NCBI GenBank assembly: GCA_016201215.1
Contig: JACQDH010000154.1
Span: forward strand, 1 to 35,949
Source of the DNA: Acidobacteriota bacterium
GTDB lineage: Bacteria; Acidobacteriota; Terriglobia; Acidiferrales; UBA7541
Direction: 5' to 3'
Length of the DNA: 35,949 nucleotides
Part shown: in pieces, positions 10,301-15,985 of the stretch
Position numbering within the stretch: the first letter of the stretch is position 1
Layout of the letters: every line of letters starts with the position of its first letter
Notes under the pieces: model-generated
What the model was told of the DNA's origin: nothing
The model's database searches: none
What the model saw: the letters and a program-made list of their open reading frames with translations, nothing else
Program-made: the position numbers and the translations under genes

Positions 10301-11183
10301 CGGCCACGAGCACGCCGCGCAGCTCCTCGAGGTAACGCCGTACATGTGGATGACCCGGAGATGGCGGGTCCGCGTTGCAGGCATCGAACGCCGGGCTGTC
10401 GTCGAGTTGCACGAACAGCAGCGGGCCGCTGATTTCCTGCTCCTTCTTTTCGCCATTGCGCGAAGCAGGCAGGGCGACCGGGAGCTTCCGGCGCGCAGTG
10501 TAAGGGGCGAGTTCGCGCGCCACTGCGTCGAGCCACTTGCGCACGGCGGCTATGTGCGTGGCGTTTTCCAGCCAGCCCTGGGCCGCCGCCTCGGCATCGC
10601 GCGCCGCGAGTTCGGCGAGCGGCGGGTATTCACCAGCGAGACGATCCACCGCGTCCATGTTGTATTCGGGGCGCGCCAGCAGCCACTCCGGATAGCCGCC
10701 GTGGCGCCAGCGGGCGCCGATGACCGGCCCCGGGCGGACGGTCAGCTTGAAGCCTTTTTCGGCGATCAGCTTCAGCAGGCCGCGGAGGTCGCGGCGGGGG
10801 TTGGTGTGGCCGTCGAAATCCAGTTCGCCTTCGCGCGGCTCGTGCCAGTTCCAGGGGATGGGGAGGTCGATGGTGTTGATGCCGAGGTCGCCATAGCGCT
10901 CGAGCGAGGTTTCCCAGAGGTCACGCGGGATGCGGAAGTAGAAAAACACGGCGGAGTGGACGAAGAACGGCTCGCCATCCACGCGCAACTCCGGGTAGCC
11001 TCCGTGCTGAGCGACCTCGACCCCGGCGTCCCCGAGCGGTGACTCGGAGCCGCGTGTGGCAAGCCCGGGCGGATCATCCGGTGCAGACGCGGCAAACAGC
11101 CCTAGCGTGGCTGCGGCGGCAAGCAAGAAGCCCAGCAACCCGGTGAAGAGTACCTTGAATGAGCCCGCGTTCGTCCGCCGCAC
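7344..11183 (-). CDS. GH35 beta-galactosidase-like exported protein with substituted active site
   Basis: 1279-residue protein with an N-terminal signal or anchor (VLFTGLLGFLLAAAATLGLF). Residues ~65-400 match the GH35 barrel: FYFRIPRDLW, GINTIDLPIPWNWHEP, LTVRPGPVIGARWRHGGYPEWL. GH35 normally has its acid/base Glu in V-ENEYG; the equivalent here is QLDDSPA (261-265), with Ser263 at the Glu position. The nucleophile Glu of SEFYxGW is Asp379 in SDYQAGW. Residues ~540-610 look like a glutamine-amidotransferase-type flavodoxin fold (HAVVLLPVFDPGEDKF, VRRGGTLICFPSLPAG). The C-terminal ~250 residues form a beta-sandwich like those of glycosidases (LENERLRLVLSPEAGGRAIA). The start is GTG 11183 and lacks a good ribosome site. 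It probably acts on or binds glycans outside the cytoplasm; catalysis is doubtful. Confidence 0.8.
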   Translation of the reverse strand: MRRTNAGSFKVLFTGLLGFLLAAAATLGLFAASAPDDPPGLATRGSESPLGDAGVEVAQHGGYPELRVDGEPFFVHSAVFFYFRIPRDLWETSLERYGDLGINTIDLPIPWNWHEPREGELDFDGHTNPRRDLRGLLKLIAEKGFKLTVRPGPVIGARWRHGGYPEWLLARPEYNMDAVDRLAGEYPPLAELAARDAEAAAQGWLENATHIAAVRKWLDAVARELAPYTARRKLPVALPASRNGEKKEQEISGPLLFVQLDDSPAFDACNADPPSPGHPHVRRYLEELRGVLVAGGVDALYTVNPVGLRDSGPRWAIRALAAPGRLNDLPIGVTGQWFLNPQREASSGVQRITAQDAATLGFLVETLKTQPSFPPMFSDYQAGWHAPADDVRPPESAPANTLLSSRLLLAHGLHGLAYSPLQDTLSPAGYETSEANRYYRWDAALDLAGNKHPRAHSVARNGQLLETWSELLAASHKRADFGLVDPRGSYPAERIERADVLRISHTLMQVQRVAQLASLSEEFLDPVSQPVEQLLRHAVVLLPVFDPGEDKFRLSEKAQKTLVEYVRRGGTLICFPSLPAGRWIEQLWKPAPVSLVDADTGPGKGRAAEWTKDFHSWVALDESMKENRSRPPAAWATQALQEILMQNGVRPAVLPPAGRSVSGELVVAQLAANEGTGALGARRRACAPATLCGSGLLSVTNLSYDDPAEELLAVLSPRADARGRGDDYIPLALLVPPRESLLLPLHFSLCSEAAASEKCNDEIVGAGAELLRVERDGKTLELTFYTPARATLLLKLQEAAGKIALQEMNLQGKWSPDQHLLEVSLPRGASPDFLRVLKIHLHYTPRVPPKPDPHKRARRDLDVAVMDSVRLPLSEDISLPTFPPLILLNQEHKGELLFGAENYDAMGRSLSVGIEGAVHGSGHLMLDPKETRMVRIGLTPAKSSLAEAARAHPDGLLRGELRARSGHIDRGLPILFAVVGKGATAHYQADFDRDAATEWVLENERLRLVLSPEAGGRAIALVDKPTGMNLTTTVGALRDLFVSASIPSEGSTAQGSLAYVPGKRDATFNRAYRAEWVHEPKDAEKQAQDHAPDAPAVRLSYLLPPSEIREGHPGGARIEKTVQLAGTQSVEVDYRVTLEASSAPARQGFPPQSFVATNSVPARKNGELTTHFCWNAPSEAQSAVSPTKDSKEGPATPGHCENFAPGGGIIEVPEGVQRIEVRTPGRAGLALEWKTGRMTVEMKNFSALLRLQFPSLSATPGTGGEPGKYQVRYTVIAAE

Positions 11184-11306
11184 AGGGGAGAAATCTTACA
11201 CGACGGCGGGGGACATTTCGACCTCCCCTGGCAATCTGAGCGAGAGGCGAGCGCCATTCCCGCCGAGGGATGGGAGATGACGTGGTACCGCCATACTCCG
11301 AAGGTA

Positions 11307-11379
11307 TCCTGCCGAACGAAGTGAGGCATCTCTTAGAGAGATTCCTCGCCCCGACTTCGTCGGGGCTCGGAATGACAGC
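11307..11379 (-). repeat. dispersed repeat, copy 2
   Basis: Read on the minus strand it begins GTCATTCCGAGC and continues CGAGGAATCTC and AGAGATGCCTCACTTCG, matching copies 1 and 3. It contains an internal hairpin CCCCGACGAAGTCGGGG at about 11350-11366 that copy 3 shares in variant form. It sits between the GH35-like gene and the acylphosphatase gene. Confidence 0.75.
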
Positions 11380-11429
11380 GGTTCCAAAGGCCTCTTTATG
11401 ATTGGCGATCCCACTACGGGGAATTCCTC

Positions 11430-11438
11430 TGGTAGAAT
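11430..11438 (+). promoter_or_regulatory. possible extended -10 promoter for acyP-apt
   Basis: TGG directly precedes TAGAAT (11433-11438), the pattern of an extended -10 box. The GTG start at 11451 follows only 12 bases later, and no Shine-Dalgarno is visible between. The transcript may therefore be leaderless or nearly so. No -35 hexamer was found. Confidence 0.35.
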
Positions 11439-11450
11439 CGCGCCTCGGCT

Positions 11451-11750
11451 GTGCCTCAGACACTTCAGGCCAAGCGGTTCACGGTCTCCGGAATGGTGCA
11501 GGGCGTCGGATATCGCTTCTTCGCCCAGCGCGTGGCCGAGGGCCTGGGCGTTGCCGGATACGTCAAGAACCTGCGCGATGGCCGCGTCGAGGTCTATGCC
11601 ATCGGCACGCCCGAGCAACTCGGCGAACTGCGCGGCGAACTGGAGCGCGGGCCGCGGCACGCCAGTGTCTCCAGCGTCAGCGAGGAAGATGCGGAAGTGC
11701 TTTCGCGCTGGGCCGACGGCTTCACGATTGCGCACGACTGGTCATTCTGA
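11451..11750 (+). CDS. acyP: acylphosphatase
   Basis: 99-residue cytoplasmic enzyme that hydrolyses acyl phosphates. The substrate-binding loop VQGVGYRFF supplies the catalytic Arg, and the catalytic Asn is in YVKNLRDGRVEV. Length is normal for the family. The GTG at 11451 keeps the first beta-strand (KRFTVSGMVQGVG); an ATG at 11493 would remove it. It is followed 21 bases later by apt on the same strand, so the two are probably cotranscribed. Confidence 0.93.
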   Translation: MPQTLQAKRFTVSGMVQGVGYRFFAQRVAEGLGVAGYVKNLRDGRVEVYAIGTPEQLGELRGELERGPRHASVSSVSEEDAEVLSRWADGFTIAHDWSF

Positions 11751-11771
11751 GATTCCAGGGGAGCGAAGCGA

Positions 11772-12293
11772 ATGGACGAACTCAAGAAGCTGATCCGGGA
11801 GATCCCCGACTATCCGAAGCCCGGCATCCTGTTCTACGACCTGACCACGCTGCTCAAGGATAAGAACGGCTTGCGTACTCTGATTGACCAACTCTATGCG
11901 CATTACGCCGGGAAGCCGGTGGACCTGGTCGCCGGCATCGAGGCGCGCGGGTTCATTTTCGCGCCGGCGCTGGCCTACCGGCTCGGAGCCGGGTTCGTGC
12001 CCGTGCGCAAGCCCTCGAAGCTGCCGGCGAAGACCGCGCAGGTGTCCTATCAGCTCGAGTACGGCACCGACACGCTTGAAATCCACGAGGATGCCGTGCG
12101 CGCGGGCCAGCGCGTGCTGGTCTGCGATGACCTACTGGCCACCGGCGGCACCGCCGCAGCCACCGTCAAGCTGGTGCGACAGTTGGGCGGCGAGGTGACC
12201 GGCGCGGCCTTCGCGGTGGAGTTGAGTTTTCTCAACGGCCGCGCTAAGCTCCCTGGCCTCGACGTCTTCTCCCTGATCCAGTACGACAAGTAA
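11772..12293 (+). CDS. apt: adenine phosphoribosyltransferase
   Basis: 173-residue purine salvage enzyme making AMP from adenine and PRPP. The family start [18 protein letters not shown] and the adenine/PRPP loop [10 protein letters not shown] are present. The PRPP-binding signature [16 protein letters not shown] follows. Length is typical. A purine-rich AGGGGAG lies ahead of ATG 11772. The gene lies between acyP and the OsmC-family gene, all on the plus strand, with a 53-base gap before the latter. Confidence 0.96.
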   Translation: MDELKKLIREIPDYPKPGILFYDLTTLLKDKNGLRTLIDQLYAHYAGKPVDLVAGIEARGFIFAPALAYRLGAGFVPVRKPSKLPAKTAQVSYQLEYGTDTLEIHEDAVRAGQRVLVCDDLLATGGTAAATVKLVRQLGGEVTGAAFAVELSFLNGRAKLPGLDVFSLIQYDK

Positions 12294-12346
12294 AACGCCG
12301 CATCGTTTGGGCCGCGGCGGTCATCTAAGCAGTGCGGAGGTGGCGG

Positions 12347-12811
12347 ATGGGCGAAATAGTTCACACAGCGAAGATCAGGATTGTTCAGAAGCAGAGGCCG
12401 CTGCGCGAGGCGCACATCGAAGGTTTCCCGGAGCCGTTGCGCTTTGGCATGCATGGCGGTTACGCCGCGTTTTACAAGCTGGAGCCCAAGGAAATCCTGC
12501 CTACGACCGTTGACCACCTGCTGGCCGCACTCGGCGGTTGACTGACCGGCACGCTGGCCGGCGCGCTGGAAGCGCGCGGAATCCCTGCGCAGGATAACCT
12601 TGTCGCCGACGTCGAAGGCCGCATCGAAGGTGAAGAGAAACTGTTTCGCATTACCGCCGTCCAGCTACGGTATCGCTTCAAGATCCCGAAGGGCAAGCGC
12701 GCCGAGAGCGACCGCGCGCTCGAAATCCACGAGCGCTACTGCCCGATCCGGCAGAGCCTCCAACGGGGGTTTGCGGTAACCTGGTTCGCTGACATCGCAG
12801 AGGCAGAATAG
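12347..12811 (+). CDS. OsmC-family peroxiredoxin, predicted selenoprotein (in-frame TGA at 12539)
   Basis: OsmC/Ohr-family thiol peroxidase gene of 155 codons with one in-frame TGA at 12539-12541 and a final TAG at 12809-12811. The ATG at 12347 has a near-perfect GGAGGT five bases upstream. Before the TGA the protein reads PTTVDHLLAALGG; after it, LTGTLAGALEARGI and then RYRFKIPKGKR and YCPIRQSL. In OsmC proteins the residue after ALGG is the peroxidatic Cys, and the resolving Cys lies in CPxxxxL, which is intact here. Sec at residue 65 would restore a normal 154-residue protein. A SECIS-like hairpin follows, and selA is present at 33382. OsmC proteins detoxify organic hydroperoxides in the cytoplasm. 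The alternative is a nonsense mutation or a sequencing error (TGC or TGT to TGA). Confidence 0.85.
12542..12577 (+). promoter_or_regulatory. putative bacterial SECIS element
   Basis: Two GC hairpins follow the in-frame TGA. The first is CCGGC/GCCGG (12546-12550 with 12557-12561, loop ACGCTG). The second is GCGCGC/GCGCGC (12561-12566 with 12572-12577, loop TGGAA). The second puts its apical loop 25 bases after the TGA with G at the second loop position, which fits the general bacterial SECIS model as I recall it (loop about 16-37 nt from UGA, a G in the first two loop bases). The stems share base 12561, so they compete by one pair only. Both lie inside coding sequence, as bacterial SECIS elements do. 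Confidence 0.65.
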
Positions 12812-12877
12812 AGTACGAGGTCGCTGGCAGCGCTGCTTGCTCCGCCTTGGCGTACCGTTGGGTCCCGTCGGCTCCTG

Positions 12878-12903
12878 AAAAAACCGCCGCCGGGACGGCG
12901 GCG
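12878..12903 (-). terminator. intrinsic terminator for the rlmB operon
   Basis: On the minus strand a perfect 7-bp stem CGCCGCC/GGCGGCG with loop GTCCC is followed by one G and TTTTTT. This is a classical Rho-independent terminator, placed 60 bases after the rlmB stop and facing the OsmC gene. Confidence 0.82.
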
Positions 12904-12962
12904 CTACAAGAGAAGGGCTAGCTGCATCCCCGCATGCGCTCACGTACGCAAGTGTCAAGCTG

Positions 12963-13721
12963 CTACGCGTCTTGCCTCTTCCGCTCTTTGTTGTTCCTCT
13001 GGCGGACGGCTTCAAACAGCACAATGCCGGTGGCCACGGAGACGTTCAACGAGCGCACCGGGCCGGTGGTCGGGATGGACACCAGGAAATCGCAGCGCTT
13101 GCGCACAAGTTCGTGCAGGCCCGTGCCTTCACTGCCCAGGACGATGCCGAGCGGGCCGGTAAGGTCCACGTCGGTGTAAGTTTTCTGCGCGCGCTCGTCG
13201 AGACCCACCAGCCAGTAGCCCGCCTCTTTCATCTCTTCCATGGCCCGCGCCAGGTTGGTGACGCGCGCCACGGGCAGATGCGCCAAAGCTCCGGCGGAGG
13301 CGCGCGCGACGCTTTCGGTGAGGCCCGCGGCGCGCCGCTCGGGAATCACAACGCCGTCGGCGCCGGCGGCGAGCGCCGTGCGGATGACGGCTCCGAGATT
13401 TTGCGGGTCTTCGACGCCGTCGAGCAGAACGAGCAGCCCTTTGTGTGTGCGCTGCTCGCCGGCACCCTTGAGTAAATCCTCGAGGCCGAGCGGCTGCTTG
13501 GCCGCGGCCAGGGCCACGACGCCCTGGTGTTCGCGTGTGCCGGCGAGGCGATCTACCTGTGCGCGGTCCTCAAAGCGCAGGGGCACGCCGCGGCGGCGCG
13601 CGAGTTGCACGAGCTCCTCGATTCGTTCGCCATGGCGCCCGCTGGCAACCACGATGCGCTCGAGCGGCCGGCCTGCTTTGAGCGCTTCCTCGACTGCGTG
13701 AAGCCCTGTTAGTCGGTCCAC
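12963..13721 (-). CDS. rlmB: 23S rRNA 2'-O-ribose methyltransferase, TrmH/SpoU family (RlmB-like)
   Basis: 252-residue SPOUT methyltransferase, most like RlmB, which methylates the ribose of G2251 in 23S rRNA. The N-terminal substrate-binding domain begins GLHAVEEALKAGRPLERI. The three knot motifs are visible: LDGVEDPQNLGAVIRTA, GIVLGSEGTGL and SLNVSVATGIVLFE. The start is GTG 13721, three bases after the upstream gene's stop, indicating translational coupling. The order PIN/TRAM-ispD-ispF-orf-rlmB supports the assignment. The exact target nucleotide is inferred from family only. Confidence 0.92.
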   Translation of the reverse strand: MDRLTGLHAVEEALKAGRPLERIVVASGRHGERIEELVQLARRRGVPLRFEDRAQVDRLAGTREHQGVVALAAAKQPLGLEDLLKGAGEQRTHKGLLVLLDGVEDPQNLGAVIRTALAAGADGVVIPERRAAGLTESVARASAGALAHLPVARVTNLARAMEEMKEAGYWLVGLDERAQKTYTDVDLTGPLGIVLGSEGTGLHELVRKRCDFLVSIPTTGPVRSLNVSVATGIVLFEAVRQRNNKERKRQDA

Positions 13722-13724
13722 GAA

Positions 13725-14333
13725 TTATTCCAATGCCGCGCAGAATTCGAGCATGCGCTGTCGCGTGCCCTTCACAGGCGCCGCAAAGGGCAGCCGCGCC
13801 GCGCGATCCAGCAGTAGGATGACGCGGTCGAGTTCGCCTTCCCCGGCGCGCCCGGCCAATGCCAACCGGATCGGATGGAAAAGCTCGCGGCCGCGGAACG
13901 CGAGTCTGTCCTTGAGCGCGGTCACAATCTCCTTGAACCGGTCGGAATCGATGCCCGGGCCGTCGAGCACGGCGTGCGCCAGCTCGCGGATGACTTCTCG
14001 CGCGCCTTCGCGCGCGAGCACAATGTGGCTTTCCAGTGCCTGCAGAATGGCCTGCGCATTGTACGCGAAGATCAGATTCAGCAGCCTGGCCAGAGCGTCG
14101 CGGTCGGTGGCGTGCGGGCCGAGTAGCGCCGCGGCATCGGCCAGCCAGGCCTCCAGCTCCTGCGAGGGTGCAACGTCGGGCAACCAGCCGCGCTCGTGCA
14201 GGATGGCGGTCACGTCCGCAGCGGTGAACTGATTCGCGGGTGCGGTATCTTTACGCCCTTGCTCGGGGCTCTGCCCAGCGGGCGAGGGTGCGAATCCTTC
14301 TGCTGTTGATTCGGTAGAGTTGTTGAAAACCAT
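13725..14333 (-). CDS. stand-alone protein resembling the C-terminal domain of glutamyl-tRNA synthetase
   Basis: 202 residues with no catalytic Rossmann domain. Residues ~1-35 are low-complexity. The rest is helical: FTAADVTAILHERGW, LEAWLADAAALLG, and near the end VTALKDRLAFRGRELFHPIRLALAGRAGEGELDRVI. The FRGRELFHPIRLALAGR stretch closely resembles the anticodon-binding part of bacterial GluRS (GKxLFMPLRxALTG). The gene lies between ispF and rlmB, where Firmicutes carry gltX and cysS. It may be a reduced gltX remnant or a tRNA-binding accessory protein; function unknown. No HIGH or KMSKS motif is present, so it cannot aminoacylate. Confidence 0.7.
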   Translation of the reverse strand: MVFNNSTESTAEGFAPSPAGQSPEQGRKDTAPANQFTAADVTAILHERGWLPDVAPSQELEAWLADAAALLGPHATDRDALARLLNLIFAYNAQAILQALESHIVLAREGAREVIRELAHAVLDGPGIDSDRFKEIVTALKDRLAFRGRELFHPIRLALAGRAGEGELDRVILLLDRAARLPFAAPVKGTRQRMLEFCAALE

Positions 14334-14553
14334 CCTGGCAGGATTCTACCCCAGTGGCGGCTTCAAAATCCTCGTGCGGGGATGGCGGGCTGAATCCCGC
14401 GGCTGCAGCACATAAGGCGAAACCCGCCTCCAAGGTGGCGGCGCCCATCACGGATGAATCGTGTAGCGGCGCCCGGAACGTGTCCCGACGAAGTGGGGAG
14501 GGCGCCACGTCACCCTGAGACGTGAGGGATTGGCGACCCTCGATTCTTGGGGT
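14334..14553. other. intergenic region with degenerate repeat traces
   Basis: No gene is supported. At about 14482-14535 the sequence TCCCGACGAAGTGGGG followed by GTCACCCTGAGACG resembles decayed parts of the dispersed repeat family. A short inverted repeat, CACGGATGAATCGTG, lies at about 14449-14463 between two GGCGGCGCC-like blocks. Confidence 0.3.
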
Positions 14554-15027
14554 TTAGACTTCGAGCGTGGCGATGGCGTGGGCGGCGATGGCCTCGCCGC
14601 GGCCGATGGCGTCCACGCCTTCGTTGGTCTTGGCCTTCAGGTTGATCTGCTCTGGCTCAATGCCCAACGCCTTCCCCAAGGCCTCGCGCATGGCAGGGAA
14701 GTGCGGGCCCAGCTTCGGTTTCTCGGTGATCACGATGGCATCAATGTGCGCGATTCGCAGGTTGCGCTCGTTGAGCAGCTTGCGTGTGTGCTCGAGGAAC
14801 AGCAGGCTGGAGACTCCCTTCCATTTCGGGTCGCTGTCGGGGAAGTGCGTGCCGATGTCGCCCAGGCCCGCGGCGCCGAGCAGCGCGTCGCAGATCGCAT
14901 GGGCGAGCACATCGCCGTCCGAGTGGCCGACGGGGCCTTTGTCGAAGGGCAGCTCCACCCCGCCGACAATCAGCTTGCGGCCTTCGGAAAGCCGGTGAAG
15001 GTCGTATCCAATGCCGCTGCGCGTCAT
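14554..15027 (-). CDS. ispF: 2-C-methyl-D-erythritol 2,4-cyclodiphosphate synthase
   Basis: 157-residue MEP-pathway enzyme that cyclises CDP-ME-2-phosphate to MEcPP. Zinc ligands are in GIGYDLHRL (Asp8, His10) and at the His in GHSDGDVLAHAICDALLGAA. GDIGTHFPDSD and the C-terminal KAKTNEGVDAIGRGEAIAA signature are complete. Length is standard. It lies 31 bases downstream of ispD on the same strand, the usual ispD-ispF pair. ispE is elsewhere in this window. Confidence 0.97.
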   Translation of the reverse strand: MTRSGIGYDLHRLSEGRKLIVGGVELPFDKGPVGHSDGDVLAHAICDALLGAAGLGDIGTHFPDSDPKWKGVSSLLFLEHTRKLLNERNLRIAHIDAIVITEKPKLGPHFPAMREALGKALGIEPEQINLKAKTNEGVDAIGRGEAIAAHAIATLEV

Positions 15028-15058
15028 GTGAGCGAAACTCGGGTCTTGGAGACCAGGC

Positions 15059-15775
15059 TCATCTCGCGCGGCGTTCCTGGTCGAGGTAGAAGCGGGCGAG
15101 GTCCATGTCGGCGGGGCGGGTGATTTTGAGGTTGCGCTCGGAGCCGAGCACGACGTGGACGTCGTGGCCGAGGCGCTCGACCAGCCCGGCTTCGTCTGAG
15201 GCGGTCACGCCGTCCTGCTGGGCTCTGGCGAAAGCTTCCTTCAGCAGCGCGTAGGAGAAGGCCTGCGGGGTCTGCGCCAGCACGACGCGCTCGCGCGGGA
15301 TGGTAGCGGTGATGAGGGCGACGTCTTCAGGCAGGCACGCGCGCTTCACTTCTTTGACGGTGTCCATCGCCGGGATGCCCAGGATGGCGGCGCGACACTT
15401 GCGCGCCTCGGCGATCACCTGTTCGATCTGCTCGCGAGTGACGAACGGCCGCACGGCGTCGTGCACCAGCACGATTTCCGTGTCCGGAGGCACCTCGGCC
15501 AGGGCATTAGCCACCGATTCCTGCCGCGTGCCGCCGCCGCGCACCACGCGCACCGGACGGCCCAGCTTCTGCTGCGCCACGCGCTCGGCGAGCGAGGTGA
15601 CGTCCTCGGCGCGCGTGGCGATGATGAATTCGGCGATGGCCTCACACGCGGCCAGCCGCCGCAAGGTGAACATCACCAGCGGTACACCATCGAGTTCGAG
15701 GAACTGCTTGGGCGTTTCGGCGCCCATGCGGGTGCCCAGCCCGGCGGCGGGGACGATGGCAGCGATGCGGCTCAT
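15059..15775 (-). CDS. ispD: 2-C-methyl-D-erythritol 4-phosphate cytidylyltransferase
   Basis: 238-residue enzyme transferring CMP from CTP to MEP in isoprenoid precursor synthesis. The nucleotide-binding loop PAAGLGTRMGAETPKQF, the VHDAVRPFV motif and TASDEAGLVE are in place, with NLKITRPADM near the C-terminus. The ATG at 15775 gives the conventional start IAAIVPAAG. It is upstream of ispF and downstream of the PIN/TRAM gene, separated from the latter by a 210-base gap that holds a dispersed repeat. Confidence 0.96.
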   Translation of the reverse strand: MSRIAAIVPAAGLGTRMGAETPKQFLELDGVPLVMFTLRRLAACEAIAEFIIATRAEDVTSLAERVAQQKLGRPVRVVRGGGTRQESVANALAEVPPDTEIVLVHDAVRPFVTREQIEQVIAEARKCRAAILGIPAMDTVKEVKRACLPEDVALITATIPRERVVLAQTPQAFSYALLKEAFARAQQDGVTASDEAGLVERLGHDVHVVLGSERNLKITRPADMDLARFYLDQERRAR

Positions 15776-15878
15776 GGTTCTCTGACCAGGGTGCTGGTCA
15801 AGGGGGCCGAGAGTTTACACCAAGAGGGAGCGTAGATAAACACAGATGAAAACGGAATGCTCGCCCGGCAAGTGATTG

Positions 15879-15963
15879 TGTCATTCTGAGCGGAGTCCCG
15901 ACGAATTCGGGACGTAGCGGAGAATCTCAAGTTGAGATGCTTCGCTGCGCTCAGCATGACAGC
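15879..15963 (+). repeat. dispersed repeat, copy 3
   Basis: 85-base element with near-perfect terminal inverted repeats: GTCATTCTGAGCG at the left end pairs with CGCTCAGCATGAC at the right end with one mismatch. An internal hairpin TCCCGACGAATTCGGGA lies at about 15896-15912. It occupies the gap between ispD and the PIN/TRAM gene. An ATAAACACAGATGAAAAC stretch lies just to its left. Confidence 0.8.
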
Positions 15964-15985
15964 GCGCCATTCTGGTCAGGGCGCG

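Noticed and set aside
12332-12541. Short 69-residue protein ending at TGA 12541 as a complete gene
   Set aside because: It stops immediately before the catalytic residue of OsmC, and coding similarity continues in the same frame for another 89 codons.
14251-14508. 85-residue minus-strand open frame overlapping the start of the GluRS-like gene
   Set aside because: It has no ribosome site, overlaps the better-supported gene and crosses repeat-like intergenic sequence.
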